Assembly (NCBI RefSeq): GCF_900497805.2
Contig: NW_020947390.1
Coordinates: forward strand, 3,995,145-4,059,144
Reading direction: 5' to 3'
DNA from: Vombatus ursinus
Taxonomy: Eukaryota; Chordata; Mammalia; Diprotodontia; Vombatidae
DNA: 64,000 nt
The notes beneath the pieces were generated by a model. That model saw only the letters and a list, made by a program, of their open reading frames with translations. It did not search any database and was not told where the DNA came from. Below are positions 20,590 to 32,173 of the stretch, piece after piece (position 1 is the stretch's first letter; the number at the start of each line of letters is the position of its first letter). Position numbers and translations under genes: made by a program.

Positions 20590-21300
20590 GCATACTAAAA
20601 AGCAGAGATATCACCTTGCAGATAAAGGTCTGTATTGTCATTTTCTATTTTTTGGGGGGGGGGGGCACGGGGCTAGGCAATGGGGTTAAGTGGCTTGCCC
20701 AGGGTCACACGGCTAGTAAGTGTTAAGTGTCTGAGGCCAGATTCGAACTGAGGTCCTCCTGACTCCAGGGCTAGTGCTTTATTCACTAGGTCACCTAGCT
20801 GCACACCCCCCCCCATTGTCAAAGTTATGTTTTTTTTCCCCAGTAGCAATGTACGGCTGTGAGAGTTAGACTATAAAGAAAACTGAGCACAGCAGAATCA
20901 ATGCTTTTGAATTGTGGTGCTGGAGAAGACTTTTGAGATTTCCTTGGTCAGCAAGGAGATCAAATCAATCAATACTTTTTAATTAATCGAGAACTATTAG
21001 AAATTCAGAGCTATTCAGAAATTAATTCACATTATTCACTGGAAAGTCAAATACTGAAGCTGGAGCTTAAATACTTTGACCACATAATGAGAAGACAGGA
21101 CTCATTAGAAAAGACCCTGATGTAGGGAAAGATTGAAGGCAAAAGAAGGGAATGACAGAGGATGAGATAGATAGTGTAACAGAAGTAACAAACTTGAGCT
21201 TGTATAGACCCTGAGAGACAGTGGAGAATAGAAGGGGCTGCCAAGCTGTGGCTCATGGGATCACAAAGAGTCGGATATGACTGAACAACTGGAAAAAAAA
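20590..21300 (+). mobile_element. BovB-type RTE LINE, 3' end, split by a SINE
   Basis: Right part: 'gtagcaatgtacggctgtga', 'gagttagactataaagaaaa', 'gtggtgctggagaagacttt', 'gaaaagaccctgatgtaggg', 'cagaggatgagatagatag' and the 3' end 'gatcacaaagagtcggatat' with a short A tail. This is the order of the ruminant BovB 3' end. The left piece (about 20590-20640, 'aaaagcagagatatcacctt') continues the same element before the SINE at 20641-20814. Confidence 0.85.
20641..20814 (-). mobile_element. SINE inserted in the BovB element
   Basis: Antisense marsupial SINE with a homopolymer-rich, G-expanded tail region (about 20652-20665) and the usual 'gtcacacggctagtaagtgt' and 'gtcacctagctgcacac'. Short flanking repeat attgtca at 20634-20640 and 20815-20821. 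Confidence 0.8.
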
Positions 21301-21349
21301 AACACCCAACAAAAATGCTTGTACCTATGTATATACTTTGTCTAAAGTT

Positions 21350-22680
21350 AGTGTTCTGATCCTTATTATGGTAGTCAAAGGGTTATACTAGCTGTAGGGC
21401 TGGGGTAAACGTGTAGGCCTTTGCAAGAATCAGTTTGGTTCCAATGATACCTCTTTGGAGAAAACATTGCATTTCAGACATCCCTGTGATTCTTACTGTT
21501 TCAAGGGGATTAGATTAGAAAGAGATTGCATACTAAGGCCTTGCCAGGGCCTTTTCTCCAAAAGAAAAAGGAAACTCCTCAGACCTTGAATCAATTATCT
21601 GAGAAAGTAGGGCTGCAGTATACCCACAGTCTTCGAATAGCCTGCTGTAAGCTGGATAGGGATAGTTCTAAGGGAATTGTTTGGTAGCTGTAATTGATGG
21701 GGTGCTCAGGCCCCAGCCTTAAGTTCATGTCTCTGGAAGCCTCCCAATTTCTCGGTAGGCCCCTATCCTGGGGGAAAGTTTTCTCTTGTTGCAGAACACA
21801 TTCTCTCTCTTTTTTTTTATTTTTAATTTTTTTATTAATTTATCCTGATTTATCAACAATGACTTCCATAAGCTTTTGAGTTTAAAATCCTTCTCCCCCC
21901 TCCTCCCCACCACCACCCCCAAGACAGCGCACAATCCCATATAGTCTAGACATATACACTCCTACCAAACACATCTTCACATCAGTGATGTTGCAAGTAA
22001 GAACTAGAAACAATAGGAGGAACCACCAGAAAGAGGAAACAAAACCCAACAGAAGAGGGAAAAAAATAGCAAATAGTATGCTTCAATCTGCATTCTTTCC
22101 TTGGATGTGGATAGCACCCTCCATCACCAGGCCTTTGGAGATGTCCTAAGTCCTTGTATTGCTGGGAAGGGTCAAGTCCACCAATATTAGTCATCGTACA
22201 ATGTGGCTGTTATTGTGTACAATGTTCTCCTGGTTCCACTCACCCCACTCAGCACTAGTCCATACAAGTCTCTCCAGGCAGAACACATTCTCTTATCAGA
22301 ACAGTCAGAGGGGCTCCTGGTCCAATGATTTTTGTCCCTGGCTGGCCCAAGGACTCTTCCTCCCTCCAGATCCCCAAGGTCCTTGCCTCTGACAACTCCC
22401 TCAATATCTAGCATACTCCTTACTCCTTCCCATTCATAGCTCCAAATACACCTGGACCTTTAGATTAGTAGCCCTGGCATTCCTTTCCCATGCCCCTCTA
22501 CCATATAAACCCCACCACTATATTCAGTCCCTGGCAGGTTCCACTTTTACTAAAGCATTACAATAAACTCTTTGGCACTTGATTAAGAGAAGGCTTGAAT
22601 GTGTGAATTCATTCCAGGCAATTCTGCCTTGGCATTCTCAGGGTCCCAGTACCCCAAAACCTCTTCAGAATGGCAACAGG
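21350..22680 (+). mobile_element. Probable solitary LTR (ERV-type fossil), interrupted by an L1
   Basis: After removing the L1 at 21807-22277, a sequence of about 0.8 kb remains with an LTR-like 3' half: TATAAA at 22504-22509 and AATAAA at 22562-22567, spaced as in a U3/R/U5. No internal retroviral genes adjoin it. Ends are approximate and the family is not identified. It is older than the inserted L1. Confidence 0.45.
21807..22277 (-). mobile_element. Short 5'-truncated L1 with 16-bp TSD
   Basis: Same L1 3' region as the copy at 18573 ('cttccataagcttttgagtt', 'tgtacaatgttctcctggtt'), 471 bp. Perfect flanking repeats gcagaacacattctct lie at 21791-21806 and 22278-22293. Confidence 0.92.
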
Positions 22681-23004
22681 AGAACTGTAGCAGATAAACT
22701 ACAGGAAGTAGTTACAATGAGGAAATATAATGGGATTTGCAGCAGAGAAAGAGCACAGAAAGCGGGGGGTGGGGGTGGAGGTCTTAAAAAAGTATGAATC
22801 CAAGGAGAAGGTCAGAGTAGTGGAAATGTCTGGTTAAAGCAGCTGTTTTGACTATGAAGAATGCTCCATAGTGAAAAATAAATAAACTTTTAGGGCTGCC
22901 CTTCAGCTGATCTGCTTAGCTTCAAGGTGGTCTAAAGTGGTAACTTTGGGTAGTGGCTTTTAACAGTCTCTTGTCAACGAATCAGCTAATTCTGGTTCTT
23001 CCAG

Positions 23005-23140
23005 CAGGGGTGGGGAACCTTCCGTCTTGAGGCCACATGTGGCCCTCTAGATTCTGTGAAGTTTGGATTCAGTGAAAGCATTGCACTTGGGGGCCTAGGG
23101 GTCCACATGTGGCCTCAAGGCTGAAGATTCTCCACCCTTG
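23005..23140. mobile_element. hAT-like MITE, 'CAGGGGTGGGGAA' family, copy 2
   Basis: Starts CAGGGGTGGGGAACC and ends TCTCCACCCTTG, with internal arms 'cttgaggccacatgtggcc' and 'ccacatgtggcctcaagg'. No convincing TSD remains. Confidence 0.7.
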
Positions 23141-23484
23141 TCTAAGGCATCAGTTAAAAGCTAATCTGATAATGGCTCTACAAAGAGTAGGTCTGCTTCT
23201 CGTTTTGGCAACTGCCAATCCATCGGCAAATAATTACTTGGTTTTAATAGCAAAGGAGTTGCTAGGGATTGAGGGAAATACAAAGCAGAATAAGATACAG
23301 GTCCTAATACTATGGGGCTTACAGATGTATTGTAGAGGAGATGACATGTATGCAATAAATATAACACACGACTAATTCACTTTTAGCACTTCAATTTAAG
23401 GTGTCAGTTGGATACCTAAGATTAGTCCAACGGACAGGTTTAGAGGGATCCAGGAAAACTAGTGATGTGGTAATAGTTGAAGCC

Positions 23485-23690
23485 ATGAGTGAGTGTAGGG
23501 GAAAGAACAGATGATTCAGGGTCAGAAAACCTAGGTTTACAGTCATCACTTCTGGAACTTCAGAGAAGTAATTTCATCTTTCTTGGCCTCAGTTTCCTCA
23601 TCTATAAAATGAAAGCATCAGTCTCTCTAGATGACCTCCTTTCCTGCACTGTGACCCTCTATTCTCTTTCTATATGACTTTTTCCCCTGC
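23485..23690 (+). repeat. Old tRNA-type SINE
   Basis: 'gattcagggtcagaaaacct', 'ggcctcagtttcctcatcta', 'taaaatgaaagcatcagtct' and 'gatgacctcctttcctgc' follow this SINE's order. Confidence 0.6.
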
Positions 23691-23865
23691 CTTATGTGTT
23701 TTTGTCATTTACATCTGACAAATGAAACTCAGAACCAATTCTCAATAGATGTCGAGGTTCTTGTTTTTGCTCACTAGGGGGATGTGACATTTCTTTTCTA
23801 TTACAGGAAGTTAAGTGACTATCGGGCCAACAAGACATTGGAAACAGGAAATGGTTGAGGGTCCT

Positions 23866-23875
23866 GGAATTCCCC
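23866..23875 (-). promoter_or_regulatory. Consensus NF-kB site upstream of the BIRC2 promoter
   Basis: The reverse strand reads GGGGAATTCC, an exact match to GGGRNWYYCC. It lies about 650 bp upstream of the CRE and the presumed transcription start. cIAP genes are known NF-kB targets; occupancy here is inference. Confidence 0.5.
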
Positions 23876-24093
23876 GGGCTGACTGGTTACTACTCCAGGC
23901 CTAACAGGAACTCATATCAAGTCTGCGTCCTTCAGCAAGTTCCCCTAAAAAGAAGGGCTTGTTTTCGTCCTCAAAAAGAAGATGAATTAGGAATTGGACG
24001 AATGAAGTAAGTGCGGGCGTTAAGGTTACATAAGCCGAAAAAAGACTCAAGCTCAGGCCTTTTCAGAAGGGCGGAGGCCGGCTCTAGGCACCC

Positions 24094-24105
24094 CGCGCAT
24101 GCGCA
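24094..24105. promoter_or_regulatory. NRF1-type palindrome
   Basis: CGCGCATGCGCA contains the canonical GCGCATGCGC core of NRF1 sites and lies at the upstream edge of the CpG island. Confidence 0.6.
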
Positions 24106-24433
24106 GGTATCAGAAGACGCAGGCCCTCACCTGCCCTAAGGCGGCTCTTGTTATCGTTTAAAAACGACTTGTCCCTTTTTTGGTCTCTTTAAGGCTCGGG
24201 CCGGGGTTTGCTTTGGTGAAAAAAACGCGGAGCGAAGCGCTGTTTAGGTGATCCCAGGTAATCGAGGGTGGTGGTGGGAAACTCACAACAAAAAAGTGTG
24301 GATTTTATTTACTTTCCCTGCCTAGCCTTTGACTCAGCTTAAGCCAACTGCCGGCGGCTTCTTTCGCACCCCAACCCTTGGCATTTCATCCCCACCAGTT
24401 TCTGGCTCTGCAGCTCAGTCCACTCACACATCG

Positions 24434-24462
24434 CCTCCGCCCCCGCCTCCGCCCCCTGGGTG
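24434..24462. promoter_or_regulatory. GC-box cluster (Sp1/KLF type)
   Basis: Three overlapping CCGCCCC/CCGCCTCC units follow one another, 50-80 bp upstream of the CRE pair. Confidence 0.55.
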
Positions 24463-24512
24463 GCGGTTGGCGCAGCTGCTTCTCATTCTACTCCAGGCAG
24501 GAGGGGGCGTGA

Positions 24513-24532
24513 TGACGTCAGCGCGACGTCAG
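24513..24532. promoter_or_regulatory. CRE pair (CREB/ATF)
   Basis: A perfect palindromic TGACGTCA at 24513-24520 and a second GACGTCA at 24525-24531 lie 12 bp apart (about one helical turn), just upstream of the inferred first exon. Confidence 0.65.
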
Positions 24533-24559
24533 CCTCCGCCGGGAGAGGGCCGGGGGCGC

Positions 24560-24718
24560 CTGTCTGTGAGAAGGGTACGGGTCTAACGACTGCCCCTGGC
24601 CCTGGACCCCCACAGCCTCAGCTTTCCAGGAGAGATCGGCCGAGGCCCTGAGAGGCCGCCTAGGAGCCGGACCTGCGTCTCTTTTTCCCTTTGCCAGCCA
24701 CGCCCCCCGGGGGCTACG
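24560..24718 (+). other. BIRC2: BIRC2 untranslated first exon
   Basis: The 3' boundary is a strong donor at 24718/24719 (acg|gtgagtac) within the CpG island. The 5' end is not marked; about 24560 is a guess from the CRE position. No open frame of cIAP type is present. Confidence 0.5.
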
Positions 24719-25296
24719 GTGAGTACGGCCCTTTTTTTTCTCCCTGGATCCCAGCGATCCGAGTGTGAGGGGAGGCGGGCATCCAGGCCCTAGGGAACGC
24801 GGGGGTAAGGCAGGGGCCGAGGGGCGGCCGCTGCCCCTGGGCGGGGCCCTGCCCGGAGAAGCGCCCCAGGGGGTCGGAGGGGACGCTAAGGGGAGGGGCG
24901 GGGTCCCTAGGCCGGACCTCCTGCGGGCCCAAGGCCTGGAGAGCGGGCTGGTCGGGGCTGCCCCTAGGGGAAATTGTCCGTTCCGCGAGGTTCCTGGGCA
25001 TTTCCCAGCTGCCTGTTTTTTCATTTTTATTTTTTTTCCCGGTCCCCAGCTAATAGATGGGAATGCCAGGCTACGCCGCTTTTCTTTCACACATCGTAGG
25101 CGCTTGATAAATGTTTATTCAACTTGATTACTTTTTTCCAAGTGTTTGCAGCGTTTTCGTTTGGTGATCAGAGATCTAGAATGAATATATATTATTTATA
25201 ACCCGTTCCTTCCTGCCCTTTATCTTTAGTAGCAACATATACTGTTCATAAGATTTTAGAGATGGAAGGACCCTTAGAGATCATCTCCTTGTAGTG

Positions 25297-25324
25297 GGTA
25301 TGTATGTATGTATGTATGTATGTG
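25297..25324. repeat. (TATG)n microsatellite
   Basis: About six GTAT/TATG units. Confidence 0.9.
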
Positions 25325-25559
25325 TGAAAGCGAGAGAGAGAGATGGACCCCTTTGGCAATCTGGTGACGTTTATGAACACCTCGTATCGTTATTTTTAAA
25401 TGCAGAAAATAAAATACATAGTATGATAAAAGAAGTCAATTATAATACAGTGAGGAAAATTTTGAAAGTTCATGGACCTCGGGTTAAAAATTTCAGACTT
25501 TTGGTCAGTTTTTAAAACAGAGTCTGGCAAATAGTAGGTGCTTAATAAATATTGACTGA

Positions 25560-26010
25560 TTGGCATGAGGAAATTGATGGCCAGAGGGGTGAAGTGACTT
25601 GTCCATTGTCACAAAAGGAGATCCAGCTTAGGTGTTGTGATTCCAGATTAAGGACTTTTGTCACTGTCACACTACCTGTTAGGATAAGAGAGATTGCATG
25701 TATAATAATTTAAACTAGAGTTGTAGTTTTGCATTATTTTAAAAATTGCTTAAAAACTTACTACATGCCAGGCACTTTGGATGTTGGACCTGGTTGCTAG
25801 AGACCTGTTTTTGAATTCTGATTTTGATACTGTGACTTTGAGCAAGTCTCACTTAGCTTCTCTAAAATTGTTTCTTCATCTGTGAAATGACAATAATACT
25901 CGCACTGCGTACCTGCCTGGTGGGGACAGTGCTCTGGGAACCTTAAAGTAATATATAAATGTGAGCTAATCTTATTTATTAAGTACTTAATAAATATGCA
26001 AGACACTGCA
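25560..26010 (+). repeat. Old SINE/MIR fragments
   Basis: 25560-25680 is MIR-like ('gatggccagaggggtgaagt', 'tgtccattgtcacaa'). 25790-26010 is a tRNA-type SINE ('gtttcttcatctgtgaaatg', 'ataataatactcgc-like' body, 'ctatataa'-type end). Both are degenerate, in BIRC2 intron 1. Confidence 0.45.
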
Positions 26011-26394
26011 CTAGTTCTGGAGGAGCTTATAATTAAATGAGGGAGGAGAGACAGGCACAAATACATGGGAGATTGATAAGTATAAAGAAGAATCTAAGTA
26101 AAGTGCTGTGAGAAATTTGAAAAGGAGGTAGTATCTGAATAGAGCCTTGAAAGAAAGGAGAAATTTAAATAGATTTGGCATTGTGGGGGGTGGGGAGTTG
26201 GAGAAAATATATATTAGGCATTGAGACTACACATGCAAATGCACAGAAATGAGTAAGGGCGGGATGCAGATAGAGGATAGGAAGTAGTTCATGTTGGCTG
26301 GTTTGTAGCAGCATATATAAAGAGGGAAAACAGGTTGGAGCTTGATGTGGTAGTCTTGAATGCCAAGATAAGGTTGATACTCTGTAGAATTAAG

Positions 26395-26551
26395 TTTTTT
26401 TTTTTTTTTTTTTTGTGGCTCGGCAATGGGGTGAAGTGACTTGCCCAGGGTCACACAGCTAGTAAGTTCTATGTGTCTGAGCTTACATTTGAACTCAGGT
26501 CCTCCTGACTTCAGGGCCAATGCTTGATCCACTGCGCCACCTAGCTGCTCC
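26395..26551 (-). mobile_element. Marsupial tRNA-derived SINE
   Basis: A poly-T run at 26396-26414, then 'cttgcccagggtcacacagc', 'ttgaactcaggtcctcctga' and 'ccactgcgccacctagctgc'. The flanks (aattaagttt and atgaagttt) resemble a decayed TSD. Confidence 0.85.
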
Positions 26552-26999
26552 TATGAAGTTTGTTTTTTAATGGAGGATAGCATAATCAAAATGTGTGCAT
26601 TAGGAAAATTTGGGCAGCAATATGAAAGATTGGCTAGTGGTTCTTTGCCTTTTTGGCATGAAGATTCCTTCTTAATGTCAAATGATAGTAAGCATCTTAA
26701 TGTCACTGATAGTAAGCATCTAATTAAGCATCTATTATGGGCCCAGCACTGTGTACTAAGGTGCTAAGGATATAAAGTACAAAGAAAGTAACAATCTCTG
26801 TGAGGAGCTTTCCCATTCTAATGAGAGAAACTAGTACACATAATAATATAGAGAGCATAATTATGCAGTTAATATATGCAGATATATACAGAGTAGTTAA
26901 TATTTATTGATTGAGGGAATACATGACAAAAAGCTTTGAATTTAGTAATGCTTTTCAAAGGCTCATACATTTAGAGTTGGTAGGATTTTAATTGGGACT

Positions 27000-28625
27000 T
27001 GAAGAAAACCAGAGAAGCCAGGAGGCAGAGATGAGGAGGAAGAGCATTCCAGGCATGGGAGACAACCAGAAAATATGCTTAGAACCAAGAGATAGAGTGT
27101 CTTGTAAGAGGAACAGCAAGGAGGCCAGTGTCACTAGATCAAAAAGTATTTGGGGGGGGGGTTTGGGTTAATGAAGATTAGAAAAGTAGAGGTAGGGTAG
27201 AGCTAGGTTATCAAGGGCTTTGAATGTCAAATAGAATTTTATATTTGATTCGAGAGGTAATGAATGATACAGTCATGGTACAAAAATCACTTTGGCAGCT
27301 GAATGTTGGATGGATTGGAGTAGGGACAGATTTTGGCAGGCTGACAAATCAGCAGACTATTGCGGTAGTTTATGTGTACCGGGATAAGAGCCTTCACCAG
27401 GGTAGTGGGAATATTAGAGGAGAGAAAAGGATGTATTTGAGACATGTTGCAAAGGTGAAATTGACAGGCCTTGGCAACAGCTTGGATAAGGTGATGAGAG
27501 AGAGTGTGAAAAATCAAGGATGACACCTAGGTTTTAAGCCTGGGAGACTGAGTGGATGGTGTTGCCACTCTTTCCTACAAAGTGGCTCTTAGAGATGAAT
27601 GGTAGATCTGGATACAGATAGTGAAAGTGTTAGTCAAAAGTGCTGAGTAGGAAGAAGAACTTGGGACATCATTCAGGAATAGTTTGTTTCCTGGATATGA
27701 AAACTTTTGTTTGACTTTTCCCTCCTAAATTAGAATCTATTTTGTTTTGTTTTTGTCACTGTAATTATCCACAGAGGAACTGACAGAAGTCTAATTTGGC
27801 TGATCAAAGAGTTGTGGGGGGGGAGATAGTGGCCAATGACTTTGGAAAGATAGGTTGTGTACCATGAAGTGAAGGTCTTTGAAAACTAAACAGAGGAGTT
27901 TATATTTTAACCATAGAAGCAATAGGAAGCGAGTGGAATTTTATATAGGGGTGTGATGTGGTCATAACTGTTTTTTTTGCAAAGTCACTGGTAGCTATGT
28001 GAAGGATAGAATGTAGTGAGAAAAAAACTTGAGGTAGGGAGACTAATTATAATTAGTAGGCTTTCCAAATTGTGGGGAGAGGTGACAGGGCCTGAACTAA
28101 GGTTCTGATTCTGTGAGTAGAGAGATTGGATGTGAAAGATGTTGTACACAAAGAAACAGTAAGATTAGATATGTGGGAACAATCAAGAATAATGTCAAGT
28201 TTACAAACTTACGATGGTGCCCACAACAGAAATAGGAAAGGTTTTGGAAGAGGGGTAGGTTTGGAGGAAAATGAGTCCTGTCATAGACATATTAAATTTA
28301 GAGAACATTGATTTGGGAATGACCAGTACACACTTTGCTGTAAGATTGGAGCTCTAGAAACAAATTAGTTGAGGCTGATAATGGAAATCTGCAGAGTTAT
28401 AATAAATCCATGGGAGTAGTTGGGTTCCCCAGGATAAAACCTTGGGTTAAACCTACAATTGAGGGACATGATATGGATAGTAAGCCAACAAAGGAGACTG
28501 ATAGGGAGGAAGAAAACAGAGAGAGTATTTTTGTGAAAACCCAGGAAAGAGTTAGAATATCTAGGAGAAGATGGTCAGTGATGTAAGATGCTACGGAGAA
28601 GTCAATAGAGATCTATACCCTACCT
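27000..28625 (+). repeat. Old repeat R1, two further copies
   Basis: Copy 2 at about 27000-27700: 'agggctttgaatgtcaaata', 'cagactattgcggtagttta', 'gaaattgacaggcc', 'tgacacctaggttttaagc'. Copy 3 at about 27780-28620: 'gaagcaataggaagcgagtg', 'ggtgtgatgtggtcataact', 'gtcaatagagatc'. Same order as 12230-12990. Confidence 0.5.
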
Positions 28626-28639
28626 GGCAAGAGTCAGTC

Positions 28640-29120
28640 ATCAGCCTTTGTATGAAGACCTTCAGTGAAAGCCAACTCCTGAGGTGTGTAACCTATTCTA
28701 CTTTTAAAGCATAAAGCCATTTAATTGCTAGAAGATGTTTCCTTACTACTAGCTGAAGTTCTACTCTGCAACTTCCTTTGCTCCTAGTTTTGCCCTTTGG
28801 GGCCAAACAGAAAAAGTCTAATAGACCCTTTCTATGTAATAGCCCTTTATGTGTTTGAAGACAGTTATGCCCCTACTGCCCAAGTTTCCTCTTCTCCAGG
28901 CGAAAACCCCCCAGTTCCTTTAACCAGTTTTCACATGGCATAATTTCAAGGCTTTTCACCATCCTGTTTGCTTTCCTCTGGATTCTTTCCAGCTTATCAG
29001 TGTCTTTCTTAACTTATGGTATCCAGAACTGAATGCAATACTCCAGATATGGTGTGATGGCAGAATTGAACAAGATTATAACCTTCATTTGAACACAGTA
29101 TCTTCCTTAATGAAGTCTCC
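28640..29120 (-). repeat. CR1/L3-type LINE
   Basis: 'gctcctagttttgccctttg', 'gaagacagttatgcccctac', 'cttctccaggcgaaaac', 'cctctggattctttccagct' and 'actccagatatggtgtgatg' read in the order of CR1/L3 antisense. From 29120 to about 29640 the sequence may continue the element but is too degraded to say. Confidence 0.7.
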
Positions 29121-30469
29121 ATGTTGGTAAGAATCAGATCCAGAATAAGTTAATCTTTGCCATTTCTTTCAGCCTTTTGAAGGAGTAAATTATTATTAAG
29201 GCAAACCAAGAAGTTTTTTGAAGTTCTGTTTTGGGCAGAGAGAGCTTCTGCAAATACTTAGAAATTTGAAATCTCCTATCACTGTATTCTCTTGACTTGT
29301 GATATTTTCTCTCTCTACTTTGATATATGTCCCTAGTAAACTCTAACGACAGTATCACTTCTCTTAATCCCTTTGTACCCAAGTGCTCTTTGCTCTTTTC
29401 CCATCTTCTTTTTTCTGGATTTCTTCACAAGAATATACATGAGTCTTCTGCATATGTAGTGCTACTGCACTTGTGCCTTTTGAATAAGGTATTCCCTTTG
29501 ATTGCCATATTCCAGTTATGGAGCACTTCCTGCCAAATCTCAGTGATTCATGTTAGGTTAGAGTTGGCTCTTGACACTAGCTTGGTCACTTTACTTGTTA
29601 CTCATACTTTGTGTGTTTGTGTAAAGGCAGCTGAGGCCATAAGTTTTATTGAAGGCTGTTTTGAATAACAGGCTTTCTCTAGCTGTATTCGTTGTCTTAC
29701 GTTGTAGAAACTCTTCAGAAACTTGGTAGACATACATATGTGTATATGTTTATGTATAATCGTATTTTTTCCTCTTTAAGCTCAAAATCCTTTTTATTGA
29801 ATTATAAGACTCCAGGCAAATACATTCTTAGCAACATTTTATCTGCATGTTGTCCCTTGCCAAGAGTTCATTTCTGTATTTTAAGGTGTTGAGAAACCCA
29901 ATACTGTTTACTCCTACATTTACGTCCTATTTGAAGCCCGTGCTTTCTTAAAACAATAGTGATGAAAATATCAAAAAGTCTTCAGTTTCTTGCCCAGGAC
30001 TATTCATAATATTTAACAAAATGCTTTCAGCAATGCAATCCTTCTTTCATTTGTTTTACACAACCCTAAGTAGATAGTAGTCATCAATATTAACATTATC
30101 TTATAAAGTTTTTTGTCAGGTCTTGAATACTTGCTCATTGAAGATTGCAGATTTTTCTGTGGTCTTTCAGATGGGGAGTTAGTCACTAACCACCACTACT
30201 TGTCTCATCTTCCAGATAATCTCTGTCTTGATTACAACTATGGATACATATCATTGTTCCTTGTAAGAGAAGCAGCTGATTCTTTCTTAAAGGATCCAAC
30301 TCCTTTTATGGGAAAAGCCTAATATCTTTACTGGGAGTGTTTAGCGGTCTTCTTGTCCAGCCTAGCCTGTGTCCTATTTTTCTACCTCCCGAAAAGTGGG
30401 CAAGAATCCCTTTTACCTCTTCAAATCCTTTCATTTTTGTTTTTATGTAAAAGCATTCTGTTTTAAAGG

Positions 30470-31110
30470 AAAACTTCTCTATGATAGATAACCTGGAGAG
30501 TAGGGAGATGATGGAAGAGCTGGAAGGTCATCTAGTTCAATCTTCTCATTTTACAGATGATGAATTGACCCCAGAGAAGTTAAGTGACTTGCCCAAGGTC
30601 ACACAGATAATAATAAGGATATGGTATACCTCTAATTCCTTTACTCTGTCTTCTAGGAGGGAGACCAGTATACATTTTTTTAAGCCTTCATCTTTAAACT
30701 TTCATTCAACTAAGCATGCTTAGTGCTTAGCACAGTATCTGGCACATAGAACACAATTTGTTTGATAAATATTGATTGACCAGATAGATAGTGTGGTTAT
30801 GTAAGCCTGTGGAACAGAAAAATTCTGTACCCGATAGGAAGGAACAAAGGAAACAAACACTTATTAAGCATCTACTCTGTGTCAGGAATATCTCATTTAA
30901 TCCTCACAACACCTTTGGAGGTAGGTGCTATTATTCTCATTTTACAGTAGACCTCTGTCTACTGAGGTAGACAGAGGTTAAGTGATTTGGCCAGGGTTAG
31001 TAGTAAATTTAGCTAGTAAATCTCTGAGTTTGAATTTGAATTCAGGTCTTCCTGATTTCAGGTCCAGTGCTCTTATCTATTACTCCCCTAGCTGCACCTC
31101 CTGTACAGGT
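30470..31110 (+). repeat. MIR/CORE-SINE fragments
   Basis: 30500-30620 ('cattttacagatgatgaatt', 'gacttgcccaaggtcacaca'), a tail at 30710-30780 ('gcttagcacagtatctggca') and 30850-31100 ('tcctcacaacacctttggag', 'aggtgctattattctcattt') are MIR/CORE pieces. 29640-30470 shows nothing I can assign. Confidence 0.55.
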
Positions 31111-31912
31111 CATTCAGTCAAATGCCTATGTGCCAGACATTGTGTGCTAGATGCTGGGGATGAAACTACAAAGAATGAAATGAACTCTACTCACAATGAG
31201 TAGTCACATTCTAATGGAAGAAACAACAAATTCATATATAATACATATATCATAAATAACAAGTTAATAAATACAGACATTCACTCATGAGGACACAGAC
31301 AAACATCCAAAATAGTTTGATATAAGGTACCATGGAAAGAAGGGTACTAGCATTTGTGGGGAATGGGGAAATGCTTCATGCACAGGGTATGTGAACTGCA
31401 TCTTAAAGAGACTCTATAAGGAGGTACATTCCAGGCATGGGAAACAGTGAGTACATAAAGACTCTGGAATGTAGTGAATAAGAAATAGAGAAAAGGCTAA
31501 TTTGGTTTCAATTGTAGAGTGAAGGAGAAAAAGTAAGGTACAACAAGGCCAGAAATGCAGGTTGAAGGTAGATTATGTAAGATTTTAAAATCTAAACAAA
31601 GGAGTTTATATTCTGGAGGCAATGGGAAATTGTTGGAGTTGATTAATTCAAGAGTCACATGGTCAGATATGTGTGTAAGGTAGCAGAGTGTAGAATGCAC
31701 TAGAATTGAGAGATTTTAGACAGGAAAACCTGTTGCAGTGATCTTAGTGAGAGATGAAGAGAGCCTGAAACAATGTGGTGGCTGCACAAGTGGAAAGATG
31801 GGTCTGATGAAAGAGATGTTGTGAAGGTAGAACTGATTGGATAGGTAGAGTGAGGGAGAATGAGGAATTGAGGATAATGCTGAAATGGTGATTTGAAGAG
31901 AAGAAAGGTTTT

Positions 31913-32078
31913 GGGGGGCAGCTAGGTGGCACAGTAGAGAGAACACTATCTCTGAAATCAGGAAGATCTGAGTTCAGATCTAGCCTCAGACATTTACTAG
32001 CCGTGTGACCTTGGGCAAGTCACTTAACCCCAATTGCCTCACCAAAAAAAAAAAAGAAAAAGAAAAAGAAAGGAAACA
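31913..32078 (+). mobile_element. Marsupial tRNA-derived SINE, sense copy with 14-bp TSD
   Basis: Head 'gcagctaggtggcacagtag', B-box region 'gagttcagatctagcctc', 'gtgaccttgggcaagtcact', then an A-rich tail. Flanks agaagaaaggtttt at 31899-31912 and 32079-32092 are identical. This is the best sense-strand example of the family in the window. Confidence 0.92.
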
Positions 32079-32173
32079 AGAAGAAAGGTTTTTGGAGGAA
32101 GAGAATGAGTTAAGTTTAAATCATGTTGAGTTAAGCTCATGGGGTATTGGAGCTGGATATATAGATCTAGGCA

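Larger units (their letters stand above)
24050..24960 (+). promoter_or_regulatory. BIRC2: CpG island: BIRC2 promoter
   Basis: This is the only CpG-dense, G+C-rich tract in the window. It lies about 9.4 kb upstream of the BIRC2 start codon and ends over a splice donor (acg|gtgagt, 24718/24719). It holds an NRF1 palindrome, clustered GC boxes and CRE motifs, and has no convincing TATA box, as expected of a broad housekeeping-type promoter. Long reading frames here reflect base composition and are not genes. Confidence 0.85.

Noticed and set aside
24329-25127. Several long overlapping frames on both strands in the GC-rich region (up to 190 codons)
   Set aside because: They lie in the CpG island, are proline/arginine/glycine-rich, overlap on both strands and lack domains. 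They are explained by base composition around an untranslated exon.
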